DNA of 64,000 nt, taken from positions 15,995 to 79,994 of the forward strand of contig JADJRT010000011.1 in assembly GCA_016712035.1 (NCBI GenBank), in the 5' to 3' direction. Shown here piece by piece: positions 1 through 8,912 of the stretch (its first letter is position 1; each line of letters starts with the position of its first letter). The translations under genes were made by a program, and so were the position numbers. Under the pieces are notes generated by a model. It had not been told where the DNA came from. It saw only the letters and a list, made by a program, of their open reading frames with translations, and did no database searches. Source of the DNA: Flammeovirgaceae bacterium. Its GTDB lineage: Bacteria; Bacteroidota; Bacteroidia; Cytophagales; Cyclobacteriaceae.

Positions 1-68
1 GTTTTGTGCGTATGGATGAACAGTTTATTGAAAACCTTACTGCAATTGATGCGCCAGGTGTAAACTAA
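1..68 (+). CDS. 3' end of an unidentified CDS (partial)
   Basis: An open frame enters from the left edge and stops at TAA 66-68. The last residues read DEQFIENLTAIDAPGVN. It runs against the response regulator and overlaps its stop codon by a few bases (convergent genes). Too short to identify. The coding call rests only on the open frame and the tight convergent arrangement. Confidence 0.35.
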   Translation, partial: FVRMDEQFIENLTAIDAPGVN

Positions 69-472
69 ACCGAAAGATTCATAATGCTTTCGTGAGAAAG
101 GGGCTTATTCAAATAAAGTTTCACGTTCAGATACTTTTTGGCTTTATTAAAATCCTGAGGATTAATAGAAGATGTGAGCATAATAATCTTACACTTCTTT
201 TTAACCAGGTTTCCGAATTTTTCGAACTCATCTAAAAACTGAAATCCATCCATCAAGGGCATATCGATATCCAGAAAGATTAGATCAGGCAACACCTGAT
301 CGGCCACTTCAATTTTTTCTACATTCCTTAAAAACTCAATGGCGCTTTTTGCACCTGTGCATGTATAAATATGCTTGGTTAGCGCGGCCGCCTCAATCAT
401 TTTTTGATTAATCAGATTGTCTATCTCATTGTCATCAATGAGCATGACCGTGCGGTATTTGGGTTCGGGCAT
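65..472 (-). CDS. Single-domain response regulator (CheY-like receiver)
   Basis: 135 aa, a receiver domain with no output domain. The acidic pocket is seen as LIDDNEID near residues 11-18, the phospho-acceptor Asp in FLDIDMP near residue 69, the conserved Thr/Ser in MLTSS near residue 100, and the Lys of YLNKPL near residue 122. Family knowledge: such stand-alone receivers take phosphate from a histidine kinase and act by protein contact. The LIDDNEIDNLINQKMI style is typical of Bacteroidota receivers that work with hybrid PAS kinases. No kinase is in the window, so the partner is unknown. The stop overlaps the converging partial gene at the window edge. Confidence 0.93.
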   Translation of the reverse strand: MPEPKYRTVMLIDDNEIDNLINQKMIEAAALTKHIYTCTGAKSAIEFLRNVEKIEVADQVLPDLIFLDIDMPLMDGFQFLDEFEKFGNLVKKKCKIIMLTSSINPQDFNKAKKYLNVKLYLNKPLSHESIMNLSV

Positions 473-531
473 AATTAGTTAAAAACTGGAAAATTAAATG
501 TAGGCTTAACGCACCGCTTTTGCAAGAAGGT

Positions 532-2073
532 TTATAGTTCAAATTTTATTCCTTGTGCAAGTGGTAAACTGTCACCAAAGTTAATGGTGTTGGTTTGCCT
601 ACGCATGTAGACTTTCCAGGCATCCGATCCCGACTCGCGGCCGCCACCAGTTTCTTTCTCGCCCCCAAAGGCGCCCCCAATTTCGGCCCCCGAGGTGCCA
701 ATGTTTACGTTGGCAATGCCGCAGTCAGATCCGTTATGCGAAAGAAATTTCTCCATCTCATTCATCCTAGTGGTCATCAGCGCAGAGGACAAACCTTGTT
801 TCACTCCATTTTGATAAGCGATGGCCTCCTCTAGGGTTTTGTACTTAATCAAATATAAAATGGGTGCGAAGGTCTCGTGTTGAACAATTTCAAAATGGTT
901 TTTTACTTCGGCTATTGCTGGCTTTACATAGCAGCCCGATTCGTAGCCTTTGCCTTTTAGAACGCCACCGGCAACAACCATTGATCCACCTTCCGCCTTT
1001 ACTTGTTGCAAAGCGCTTCGATAAGACTTTACAGCCAGCGTATCGATTAACGGACCCACATGATTTGCTTCATCTAATGGATTGCCGATGCTTAACTGAC
1101 TATACGCTTTTTTAAGTTTTTCTTTTACTTCGTTGTACACACTTTCGTGGATAATTAATCTTCGCGTAGATGTACAACGCTGGCCGGCAGTACCGACCGC
1201 TCCAAACAGGGCTCCGCGAATTGACATTTCAAGATTGGCGTGTTCAGAAATGATGATCGCATTATTACCTCCCAATTCAAGCAAGGCTCGGCCCAAACGT
1301 TCGGCAACAGTTTTTCCTACCGCTTTGCCCATGCGTACACTACCCGTTGCCGACACCAGTGAAATGTTTTCATTGGCGGCTAATCGTTGACCGATTTTAT
1401 AATCGCCATTAACGATGCAGGATACGCCTTCGGGTACCCGATTTTTCTTAAACACTTCATTAACTATATTCTGACAAGCAATACTACACAGTGGAGTTTT
1501 CTCAGATGGCTTCCAGATACACACATCACCACAAACCCAGGCCAGCATAGAGTTCCAGGCCCAAACAGCAACCGGAAAATTAAAAGCGGAGATTACGCCA
1601 ACAACTCCTAAGGGATGATACTGCTCATACATTCTGTGGTAAGGACGCTCGGAGTGCATAGTGAGTCCGTGCAGTTGTCGCGAAAGACCCACAGCAAAAT
1701 CACAAATGTCAATCATCTCCTGTACTTCACCCAATCCTTCCTGATAGGATTTGCCCATCTCGTAGGAAACCAATTTACCCAACGGTTCTTTGTATTTGCG
1801 CAACGCCAAACCAACTTGCCGTACTACCTCACCCCGTTTGGGTGCGGGCACAAGTCGCCATTCAAGAAAAGCATGTTGTGCTTGCTTTACAACTTTATCA
1901 AAAGCAACATCATCCGTAAGTTGAACCTTTCCAATTACTTTTCCATCAACCGGAGAAACTGATGGGATAGATCCGGCTTTGGTTTTTAGCCAACGCTGGC
2001 CAGTGGAGGTTCCTGAATTTGATTTTTTTATTCCGAGCTTGGAAAGCGATTCTGCGATGCCGAAATTTTTCAT
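532..2073 (-). CDS. ALDH7-family aldehyde dehydrogenase (aminoadipate-semialdehyde / piperideine-6-carboxylate dehydrogenase type)
   Basis: 513 aa, full length for the family. The Glu motif LELGGNNAII (about residue 265) and the catalytic Cys in GTAGQRCTSTRR (about residue 300) are present, and the start sequence MKNFGIAESLSKLGI is typical of ALDH7. Members oxidise alpha-aminoadipate semialdehyde (lysine catabolism) or related aldehydes with NAD+. ALDH7 (antiquitin/AmaB-like) is the best fit because of the short N-terminus and the GGAFGGEKETGGGRESGSDAW C-terminal pattern. The true substrate cannot be read from sequence. Cytoplasmic, apparently a single-gene unit. Confidence 0.93.
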   Translation of the reverse strand: MKNFGIAESLSKLGIKKSNSGTSTGQRWLKTKAGSIPSVSPVDGKVIGKVQLTDDVAFDKVVKQAQHAFLEWRLVPAPKRGEVVRQVGLALRKYKEPLGKLVSYEMGKSYQEGLGEVQEMIDICDFAVGLSRQLHGLTMHSERPYHRMYEQYHPLGVVGVISAFNFPVAVWAWNSMLAWVCGDVCIWKPSEKTPLCSIACQNIVNEVFKKNRVPEGVSCIVNGDYKIGQRLAANENISLVSATGSVRMGKAVGKTVAERLGRALLELGGNNAIIISEHANLEMSIRGALFGAVGTAGQRCTSTRRLIIHESVYNEVKEKLKKAYSQLSIGNPLDEANHVGPLIDTLAVKSYRSALQQVKAEGGSMVVAGGVLKGKGYESGCYVKPAIAEVKNHFEIVQHETFAPILYLIKYKTLEEAIAYQNGVKQGLSSALMTTRMNEMEKFLSHNGSDCGIANVNIGTSGAEIGGAFGGEKETGGGRESGSDAWKVYMRRQTNTINFGDSLPLAQGIKFEL

Positions 2074-2205
2074 ACTCTATTAATTCTGTAGTCCGCAAAA
2101 CTACCGAATGTTTTGGTAAGGCCAATTTACTCTTGTACTTGTTATTTGCCGCGTGTGAATGTTTTAGAGTTGATTCTGACAGTTTGTTACTACTGCCCAT
2201 TCATT

Positions 2206-3636
2206 TCACCACTCCAATCCGATAGTTTGTTTCTCTCCGTTAAGAGTTACCCCTTCAATTAACACCCCGCCTTTTTTCATCTCCATGGCACGGTTAAGAT
2301 CACTAACATTGTCTATGGCCACTTTATCAACATGGGTAATAATAAAGTCTTCTTTTATGCCCGCTCGCTTCCATTTTCCAAACGAAACTTTTTTTATTAA
2401 CACACCGCCATCCAGATTAAGTTCATTTAGTTTTGAATAGGGAACCTCATCTAATTGCGCACCCTCTATTTCGTAGGAGATATCTTTCTTTTTTACTTCA
2501 TCAGAACCTTGAAAGTTGCGTAAGGTAGATTCCACTTCACCGGATTCTCCATTCCTTAAAAATCGGACTCTTATAGTTTGCCCTGGTCTTTTACGTGCAA
2601 CCCATTCTTGCAATTCAGAAGTTCCGTTAACGGGATGATTATCTATGGCTGTAATTACATCGCCTGTTTCCAAACCAGACCGCTCAGCAGCACTGCCTTT
2701 ATTTACATGACTTATAAAAACTCCTTGCATGACGGGTAGATTCTTATCGTCAGCCAAATCGGCTGTAACATCGGTAATCTGTACACCCAATAAGCCACGT
2801 TGTACCTGACCGTATTCAAGCAAATCGTCCATTATTTTTTTAACCAAACTTACTGGTATAGCGAACGAATAACCACTGTAGCCACCCGTGGCCGTTGCAA
2901 TCGCTGAGTTAATTCCAATTAATTCTCCTTTCAGATTCACCAAAGCACCCCCGCTGTTTCCCGGATTAACGGCTGCATCTGTCTGAATAAAAGATTCGAC
3001 TTGCAAATTATTTTTATCAGAGAGGATCCGAATATTGCGTGCTTTAGCGCTTACGATGCCAGCAGTTACGGTGGAGTTAAGATCGAAAGGATTTCCAATA
3101 GCCATTACCCATTCTCCCGGTATAATACTATCCGAATCGCCATACTTTACAAAAGGAAGATTTTTTGCTTTTATTTTTAACAAAGCCAAATCGGTACTCG
3201 GGTCCTGACCAATTAGCTTAGCAAAAAACCGTTGATTATTGTTTAACACAACTTCGATGGAGTTCGCATCTTCAATTACATGATGATTGGTAACAATGTA
3301 TCCATCATCAGAAATAATTACACCGGAACCCGAGGATTGTGCATGAGGATTCAAGTAGCTGTCTAAGGCATTAAGACTAAATTTTCCGCTACCATAAACC
3401 GTGCTGATGTGAACTACGGCAGGTGTTACCTTGCTTGCAGCGGCTTCGAAATTTATGGGTGCCTGTATGCGGCTTGCCGAATCGTTAGAAAAATTGGTCA
3501 GTCGTAAGTTCTGTCTTTCTTCAATAGAATTATAGGTAGGACCGGCATCGTAATATCGAAGGGTAACGATGGAACCCACAATAGCTCCAATAAAAGATGC
3601 ACAGATCACTAATAGAATCAATAACGAACGCTTCAT
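2206..3636 (-). CDS. degP: HtrA/DegP-type periplasmic serine protease
   Basis: An N-terminal signal-anchor (MKRSLLILLVICASFIGAIVG) is followed by a trypsin-like domain with the full triad: His in VTNHHVI, Asp in STDLALLKI, Ser in NPGNSGGALV. Two PDZ-like regions follow, the first containing GLLGVQI and ERSGLETGDVITAID; the second is more degenerate. Function in the family is degradation or refolding of misfolded envelope proteins. The longer open frame begins at a TTG (3642); I chose the ATG two codons downstream because the basic-hydrophobic signal begins there. It is transcribed in the same direction as hsp20 upstream, but a terminator separates them. Confidence 0.93.
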   Translation of the reverse strand: MKRSLLILLVICASFIGAIVGSIVTLRYYDAGPTYNSIEERQNLRLTNFSNDSASRIQAPINFEAAASKVTPAVVHISTVYGSGKFSLNALDSYLNPHAQSSGSGVIISDDGYIVTNHHVIEDANSIEVVLNNNQRFFAKLIGQDPSTDLALLKIKAKNLPFVKYGDSDSIIPGEWVMAIGNPFDLNSTVTAGIVSAKARNIRILSDKNNLQVESFIQTDAAVNPGNSGGALVNLKGELIGINSAIATATGGYSGYSFAIPVSLVKKIMDDLLEYGQVQRGLLGVQITDVTADLADDKNLPVMQGVFISHVNKGSAAERSGLETGDVITAIDNHPVNGTSELQEWVARKRPGQTIRVRFLRNGESGEVESTLRNFQGSDEVKKKDISYEIEGAQLDEVPYSKLNELNLDGGVLIKKVSFGKWKRAGIKEDFIITHVDKVAIDNVSDLNRAMEMKKGGVLIEGVTLNGEKQTIGLEW

Positions 3637-3724
3637 AACCAACAGTTTCAGGTAATTTACTGCTTATCCTGAAAAGGATACAATGGAAAACGCTTTTTTT
3701 AAGTTTTACCCGATCAAAAACAAA

Positions 3725-3758
3725 TGCGCCCTTCGGGTAGCCGGAGGGCGCACTTTTT
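3725..3758. terminator. Rho-independent terminator between hsp20 and htrA
   Basis: A 12-bp hairpin with loop GTAG (arms 3725-3736 and 3741-3752, one G-U pair) is followed by a T-run on the plus strand and flanked by an A-rich run that gives a T-tract on the minus strand. It lies 26 bp past the hsp20 stop, so it most likely terminates hsp20. The hairpin could work in both directions. Confidence 0.8.
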
Positions 3759-3783
3759 CTTAACTAGATCAGTGTTTACCGAT

Positions 3784-4212
3784 TTAGTTAACTTTAATCG
3801 TTTGCTTCAACACTTTCTTCTCATCTTTTGGAATAGTAAGTTCCAAAATGCCATTGTTGTATTTGGCGTTGATCTTCGAAGCATCGGTGTTTTCAGGCAA
3901 GGTAAATGACCTGCTAAATGATCCGTAGTGTGTTTCAATGGAGTGATAATTTTTATCCTTCTTCTCGTTGGAAAACTTGCGCTCGCCACTTACGGTCAGA
4001 TAATTATCATTGATCTCAATTTTGAAATCATCTTTACTTAAACCGGGTGCAGCCAGGTGAACTTCAAAAGCTTCCGGACTTTCTACAATATCTACTTTAG
4101 GAACAAAACTGCTTCCGCCAGAGCGGGTAACGGAATCATTGAAAAAGCGATCGACCAATGCGCTAAACGGAGTTGGTACGAAGTCATTTGGGTTATAACG
4201 AACGATACTCAT
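3784..4212 (-). CDS. Hsp20 / alpha-crystallin small heat shock protein
   Basis: About 142 aa from the ATG at 4212 (MSIVRYNPNDF). The open frame continues nine codons upstream, but that start (MFNLKKNN) does not look like the family. The alpha-crystallin domain covers roughly residues 35-140, with VDIVESPEAFEVHLAAPGL, the ENTDASKINAKYNNGILELTIPK strand pair, and a C-terminal TIKVN tail in place of the common I-X-I motif. ATP-independent holdase for unfolded proteins. The next gene downstream is the HtrA protease, a sensible stress neighbour, although a terminator separates the two. Confidence 0.92.
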   Translation of the reverse strand: MSIVRYNPNDFVPTPFSALVDRFFNDSVTRSGGSSFVPKVDIVESPEAFEVHLAAPGLSKDDFKIEINDNYLTVSGERKFSNEKKDKNYHSIETHYGSFSRSFTLPENTDASKINAKYNNGILELTIPKDEKKVLKQTIKVN

Positions 4213-4367
4213 AATGTTATTTTTTTTAAGGTTAAACATGTATTTTTTAAATCCATGTAATCCTTAGGAAAAAGTATGCCGATGGATTTTTCCCTTTAAA
4301 AAGAAGACATTATGGCTTGATTAGAGCCTATTCAGTTAAGTATAATGACACTAAGTCATAATAATTC

Positions 4368-6104
4368 TTAAATTCTTGCCTGATAGGTATAAAGTTGGAA
4401 GTACCGTCCTTTCTTTTCAATCAACTCATCGTGCTTGCCACGCTCTACAATTTCACCATTTTCAATTACCAATATTTGATTGGCCTGGCGGATGGTGCTG
4501 AGCCTGTGGGCAATTACAAAAGTTGTTCGGCCATGCATTAGACTTTTCAAGCTTTCCTGAATGTAGCTTTCACTTTCGGTATCCAGGTTTGAGGTAGCTT
4601 CATCTAAAATAAGAATACGCGGATTGGCCAGAATAGCGCGAGCAATAGCAATACGCTGCCGCTGACCACCAGAAAGTTTAACGCCACGCTCACCAATTAC
4701 CGTGTCGAGACCTTTTTCAAACCGATCGGTGAACTCATGTACGAAAGCGCCTTTTACGGCTTTTGTCAATTCGTCTTCGGTTGCCTTGGGTCTCGGAAAT
4801 AAAATGTTTTCGCGGATGGTTCCTTCAAAAAGGAAATCATCTTGTAGTACAACACCCAACTGACTGCGATAGCTATTGAGTGAAACTTTAGTGAGATCTA
4901 CGCCATCCACAGTTATCATTCCGCTATCAGGATTTAAGAAAGTAGCAGCCAACCCGGCAATCGTAGTTTTGCCCGAACCGGAAGTGCCCACCAAAGCGAT
5001 TACAGAACCTACCGGTGCCGTGAAACTTATGTTTTTTAAAACGGGTTTACCTTCTTCATACGCAAACGACACATCGTTGAAAACAATATCACCTTTTATC
5101 TCATCTAATTTAATTGTCCGGACCGAGCCATCGTCTTCAATGGGCGTGTTCATAATTTCTTCTGTTCGGTCAAGACCGGCAAAGGCTTCTGTTAATTGCG
5201 ATCCGATGTTACTCATCTGCACAATTGGAAATGTGACAAAGCCCAGGAACAACACGAACGAAATTAAATCGCCCATGGTCATGCTGTCATTAATTACATA
5301 GTAGCCACCTAAACCCATGATACCAACTGTAGCAAGGCCTATTAAAAATGTAGCGGAGCTAGTTAGTAGACTGGTGGAGGTTAAGCTCTTCTTTACGTTT
5401 AAATAAAGTTTTTCAACACCCAATTCAAAGGTTTTGATTTCCTGCTCTTCGGCATTAAAACCTTTTATCACACGAACCCCATTTAGGGTTTCTGTAAGCC
5501 GACCTGTAACGTCTGCATTTAACTGACCTCGCTCGCGAAATACAGGGCGAATAAAACTGAAAGCCTTGAAAGAGATCACGCCAAAAACAGCCATCGGTAC
5601 CAGCACGAGCAGCGTCATCATGGGGCTTATTTTAATCAACATAAAAAGACAGATTACAGCACTGAGTGTTCCGCCCACTAATTGAAGGAGCCCGGTTCCA
5701 ACTAAATTTCTCACACCTTCCACATCCGTCATAATTCGCGAAACCAGTGCGCCTGATTTTGTATTATCAAAAAACCGGATTGGCAAACGGAGAATTTGCT
5801 TTTGCACTTTAACCCGTAAAACAGAAATAAGATGTTGGGCTTCTACACTCAAAATCTTTGTGAGCATGTAGGAAGTTACAGCCTGTATAACGATCGATGC
5901 GGAAATGGCGGCAAGGATTACTTTTAGCATATAGAGATCCTTATTGCCCATAACATCATCAATGATGTATTTAGTGGCCCAGGGAATTACCAGCGAGGCC
6001 ACACGACTAATAACAATAAGGATTAGGCCGATGGCAATAAGTTTTCTGCGGGGCCAGATAATAGTCTTAAAAACTTCGCGTAGGGTGATTTTCGATTTAG
6101 ACAT
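4368..6104 (-). CDS. ABC exporter, fused permease-ATPase (MsbA/multidrug type)
   Basis: 578 aa half-transporter. Six-helix transmembrane domain at about residues 15-320, then an ATPase with Walker A GTSGSGKTT, Q-loop VVLQDDFLFEG, signature LSGGQRQRIA, Walker B ILILDEATSNLD and H-loop IAHRLST. Works as a homodimer in the inner membrane. Substrate (lipid or drug) cannot be told. The start MSKSKITLREVFKTI is the first ATG. Monocistronic, followed downstream by hsp20. Confidence 0.92.
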   Translation of the reverse strand: MSKSKITLREVFKTIIWPRRKLIAIGLILIVISRVASLVIPWATKYIIDDVMGNKDLYMLKVILAAISASIVIQAVTSYMLTKILSVEAQHLISVLRVKVQKQILRLPIRFFDNTKSGALVSRIMTDVEGVRNLVGTGLLQLVGGTLSAVICLFMLIKISPMMTLLVLVPMAVFGVISFKAFSFIRPVFRERGQLNADVTGRLTETLNGVRVIKGFNAEEQEIKTFELGVEKLYLNVKKSLTSTSLLTSSATFLIGLATVGIMGLGGYYVINDSMTMGDLISFVLFLGFVTFPIVQMSNIGSQLTEAFAGLDRTEEIMNTPIEDDGSVRTIKLDEIKGDIVFNDVSFAYEEGKPVLKNISFTAPVGSVIALVGTSGSGKTTIAGLAATFLNPDSGMITVDGVDLTKVSLNSYRSQLGVVLQDDFLFEGTIRENILFPRPKATEDELTKAVKGAFVHEFTDRFEKGLDTVIGERGVKLSGGQRQRIAIARAILANPRILILDEATSNLDTESESYIQESLKSLMHGRTTFVIAHRLSTIRQANQILVIENGEIVERGKHDELIEKKGRYFQLYTYQARI

Positions 6105-6200
6105 TTCTATGAGGTTCGTACTTAAGATAGGACTGCCTTATGCAGACGGATGAGTAACTTTTTTATTGGATTAACGCCCTTTATAAATTGAATAATAATA

Positions 6201-6227
6201 AAAAAAGCCGCTAAGGCGGCCTTTTTG
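6201..6227 (-). terminator. Terminator of the tRNA-Asn gene
   Basis: GCCGC-TAAG-GCGGC stem-loop flanked by A-run and T-run, immediately 3' of the minus-strand tRNA-Asn. The T-tract lies on the minus strand. Confidence 0.7.
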
Positions 6228-6301
6228 CTCTCCCTCTTGGACTTGAACCAAGGACCCTCTGATTAACAGTCAGATGCTCTAACCAGCTGAGCTAAGGAAG
6301 A
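6228..6301 (-). tRNA. tRNA-Asn (GTT)
   Basis: A complete cloverleaf on the minus strand: acceptor TCTTCCT pairing AGGGAGA (one G-U), D-stem GCTC/GAGC, anticodon loop with GTT at 6265-6267, T-stem CTTGG/CCAAG with loop TTCAAGT, discriminator G. CCA is not encoded. Confidence 0.93.
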
Positions 6302-6417
6302 ATTCTGCTTTCCTAACTGAATTGGGAGTGCAATATTAAGGCATTGAGCCGGAAATATCCAGAATCAACCCAAAAATATCTTGAATACGCAAAAACTCTT
6401 GTCGATATGAATCCGTT

Positions 6418-6448
6418 CATTAACTTTGAATTACAAAGTACTTTTAAT
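6418..6448 (+). promoter_or_regulatory. 31-bp promoter/operator with palindrome AAAGTACTTT (copy 1)
   Basis: This 31-bp stretch matches 7382-7412 at 29 of 31 positions. It contains the perfect palindrome AAAGTACTTT (6435-6444) and ends directly before the ATG at 6449. Both copies lie upstream of genes in the same creD cluster, so the winged-helix protein encoded between them is the likely binder (inference). Confidence 0.6.
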
Positions 6449-7072
6449 ATGGAGCAGAATTCAGATTATCAGAAGGACATCGAATCGATCCGTCATATGA
6501 TGGAGAAGTCTGTCAAGTTTTTGTCCCTCAGCGGACTTTCTGGAATTTTGGCTGGCGTGTATGCGCTGATCGGAGCAGGGTTTGCCTATTACATAGTATA
6601 TCTCCCCCAAACACCCTTTGACTATGCAAACCAATCTGTTAAGGAGGTCACGATTATAATCAGATTGTTAGCAATTGCTTTGGCTGTACTGGTAGCATCA
6701 ATAATTACAGGCTATGTGCTGGCTTCCCGTAAGGCGAATAAGATGGGTGTAAAAGTTTGGAATACGACCAGCAAGAGACTTGTGATTAATTTACTGGTGC
6801 CCTTGTTAGCAGGAGGAATCTTCTTGATCTTTCTGGCCCTCTACGGATACTTTGCTCTTGTTGCGCCTGCATTTCTGATTTTCTACGGACTTGCCTTAAT
6901 TCAGGCAAGCCCTAATTTGTATGATGAAATTCGGTATTTGGGATATCTAGAAATTATTCTTGGAATTATTTGTGCTGCGTTGCCGGGTTTTGGATTAATT
7001 TTTTGGTCGATCGGGTTTGGTGTGCTACATATCATTTATGGAGCGCTGATGTTTAAGAAATACGATCGATGA
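6449..7072 (+). CDS. Small multi-pass membrane protein of the creD cluster
   Basis: About 207 aa from ATG 6449 (MEQNSDYQKDIESIR). The open frame begins 35 codons earlier, but the 31-bp operator lies in that stretch, so the later start is preferred. After a short acidic helix, MMEKSVKFLSLSGLSGILAG leads into about six hydrophobic segments, so it is an integral inner-membrane protein. No catalytic motif. It overlaps the following winged-helix gene by ATGA (translational coupling). In Bacteroidota this protein, the regulator and CreD are commonly neighbours. Function unknown. Confidence 0.8.
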   Translation: MEQNSDYQKDIESIRHMMEKSVKFLSLSGLSGILAGVYALIGAGFAYYIVYLPQTPFDYANQSVKEVTIIIRLLAIALAVLVASIITGYVLASRKANKMGVKVWNTTSKRLVINLLVPLLAGGIFLIFLALYGYFALVAPAFLIFYGLALIQASPNLYDEIRYLGYLEIILGIICAALPGFGLIFWSIGFGVLHIIYGALMFKKYDR

Positions 7073-7371
7073 AGAACCCTTTCGAAAACTTAGACAAGGT
7101 GATGGAGCATCGGGTGCGGCTGCAGATTATTTCTGTGTTGGTGGCTAACGACTCTTACGACTTCAACGCTTTGAAAGAATTACTTGACATAACAGATGGC
7201 AATCTCGCCACACATTTAAAAGCTCTGGAAAGAGAAAAATACATTTCTATCAGTAAATCTTTTGTAGACCGCAAGCCCAACACCCGATACAAAGTCACCG
7301 AACGGGGGCGGACTGCCTTTAAAAAACACATAGATGCTCTTGAAGAATTAATCAAGCAACAGCGAAAGTAA
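7069..7371 (+). CDS. Winged-helix transcriptional regulator (HTH_34 / MarR-like small type)
   Basis: 100 aa, a single winged-helix domain: FNALKELLDITDGNLATHLKALEREKYI is the recognition-helix region and KPNTRYKVTERGRTAFKKH the wing. No ligand domain. It overlaps the upstream membrane gene by ATGA and lies 55 bp before creD, whose leader carries the same 31-bp operator as the upstream gene. It probably autoregulates this cluster through AAAGTACTTT; that pairing is inferred. Confidence 0.88.
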   Translation: MKNPFENLDKVMEHRVRLQIISVLVANDSYDFNALKELLDITDGNLATHLKALEREKYISISKSFVDRKPNTRYKVTERGRTAFKKHIDALEELIKQQRK

Positions 7372-7381
7372 AAAATTTCAC

Positions 7382-7412
7382 CATTAACTTTTAAATACAA
7401 AGTACTTTTAAT
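7382..7412 (+). promoter_or_regulatory. 31-bp promoter/operator with palindrome AAAGTACTTT (copy 2), before creD
   Basis: Second copy of the element at 6418-6448 (29/31 identical), with the palindrome at 7399-7408 and the creD ATG 15 bp downstream. The segment TACTTTTA resembles a degenerate -7 box, so the palindrome may overlap the promoter. Confidence 0.6.
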
Positions 7413-7426
7413 TAAAAAAAACAATC

Positions 7427-8833
7427 ATGGAAACAACCCCCAATCTCTTTGAACGATTCAACCAATGGATTACCGAATCCATAATGGTAAAGCTTTTCTC
7501 TATCGGTTTCTTGATTTTGATTTTACTAATTCCTGCTTCCTGGATTGAAAGCCTGATTCATGAGCGACAAGGCCGGGCAGATGAAGTTATTCGCGAGGTA
7601 TCTGAAAAATGGTCGGGCGACCAGACTCTATCAGGGCCTGTGCTGATGATTCCATTTACTAAGATTGAAACTTTAAAACGGTGGAATGACAGTAAGCAAA
7701 CAGAAGAGCTTAGAGAGACAACGCACAAGGCTTTTTTTCTACCGGAAACGTATACGGCATCCAGCAAGGTGAAACCAGAAGTGCTGCATCGCGGTATTTT
7801 TGATGTAGCTGTTTACGAATCAACAATCGCCATGTACGCAAGTTTTGTTACGCCTGATTTTTCAGCCTGGAATATTCCGGATGAACAAGTACATTGGAAG
7901 GAAGCTGTATTGATTAATGGTATAACAGATTTGAGAGGGATCAGTGAAAATCCAATAATCCAAAATGGAGGTAAGAAACTTTTGTCGGAGCCCGCAAGTG
8001 ACATTGGATTAGTAATTGATGCCCCGCTATCTCACGAAGAATTCAATGATGCAGCATCACCAAACCGCAGTAGGCTCGTTAGTGGAATCGTAACACCGTT
8101 AGGTTGGACAGAGCGGGCTAGTTTTGCTTCTGATTTTTCAATTCATTTAAGTTTGAAGGGAAGTCAAAGTCTTTATTTTGTACCTACAGGAAAATCTACG
8201 GAAGTAAAAGCTGAAGGCGCCTGGCCTTCGCCAAGTTTTGAAGGTAAGCTTTTGCCAGAAGATAGAACTGTGACTGATGAGGGGTTTTCGGCCTCGTGGA
8301 AAGTACTTTCTTTCAATCGACCATTTTCTCAAAAGTGGATAGATACCGAACAATCGCTGAGTGGTTCTGAATTTGGGTTGCGGCTTTTAATTCCAGCAGA
8401 TCAATATCAAAAGAGTATTTGTATGGCTAAGTATGGTGTGCTCATTATTATTTTAGCGTTCACCGCTTTGTTTCTCGTAGAGATTACGACCAAACTGCGA
8501 ATTCATCCATTCCAATATATTTTGATAGGTGTCGCCTTGATTATTTATTATACACTTTTACTGTCGGTATCAGAGCAGGTTGGATATAATGCAGCCTATG
8601 CTATATCTTCCATCGCTACCGTATTGCTTGTTAGTTTATATGCAACCAGTTTTTTGAAACGGAAACCGATTATCTTATTATTTACTGCATTGATGAGTGG
8701 CTTTTATGTTTTCATATATGTGATCATTCAGGCTGAGGATTATTCTTTACTGATCGGAAGCGTGGGCTTATTCCTGATCATTGGATTTTTAATGTATTTC
8801 TCGCGCAATATCAAGTGGTATAACGATCGGTAA
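7427..8833 (+). CDS. creD: CreD-family inner membrane protein
   Basis: 468 aa. An N-terminal membrane helix (about residues 20-45) precedes a large periplasmic region with the family pattern SGPVLMIPF and SLKGSQSLYFVPTGKSTEVKAEGAWPSPSFEG, then five or six C-terminal helices ending IGFLMYFSRNIKWY. CreD proteins are linked to envelope stress and beta-lactam phenotypes in other bacteria; the molecular activity is unknown. Here no CreBC two-component system is nearby; the winged-helix gene replaces it. Full length for the family. Confidence 0.92.
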   Translation: METTPNLFERFNQWITESIMVKLFSIGFLILILLIPASWIESLIHERQGRADEVIREVSEKWSGDQTLSGPVLMIPFTKIETLKRWNDSKQTEELRETTHKAFFLPETYTASSKVKPEVLHRGIFDVAVYESTIAMYASFVTPDFSAWNIPDEQVHWKEAVLINGITDLRGISENPIIQNGGKKLLSEPASDIGLVIDAPLSHEEFNDAASPNRSRLVSGIVTPLGWTERASFASDFSIHLSLKGSQSLYFVPTGKSTEVKAEGAWPSPSFEGKLLPEDRTVTDEGFSASWKVLSFNRPFSQKWIDTEQSLSGSEFGLRLLIPADQYQKSICMAKYGVLIIILAFTALFLVEITTKLRIHPFQYILIGVALIIYYTLLLSVSEQVGYNAAYAISSIATVLLVSLYATSFLKRKPIILLFTALMSGFYVFIYVIIQAEDYSLLIGSVGLFLIIGFLMYFSRNIKWYNDR

Positions 8834-8843
8834 TTGAATTTGC

Positions 8844-8881
8844 CCTCACCCTCTCCTCTGGAAGAGGGGAGGGGGGTGAGG
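8844..8881. terminator. GC-rich inverted repeat 3' of creD
   Basis: A long imperfect hairpin with arms of about 17 bases around a TGGA loop, made of CCTCACC/GGTGAGG ends and CTCTCCTC/GAGGGGAG inner arms. It is followed after a few bases by a T-rich run (8892-8897). It fits a terminator. The CCCTCACC...GGTGAGG style is also common in dispersed intergenic palindromes. Confidence 0.5.
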
Positions 8882-8912
8882 TCAAAAGCCTCTTTTTTAT
8901 TATCTTTCTTAA

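Noticed and set aside
1133..1962. Plus-strand open frames across the aldehyde dehydrogenase gene
   Set aside because: They are antisense shadows with no protein-like composition, and the minus strand encodes a full ALDH.
8844..8881. Mobile REP-like palindrome
   Set aside because: Only one copy was noticed in the window, and its position right after creD with a following T-run fits a terminator.
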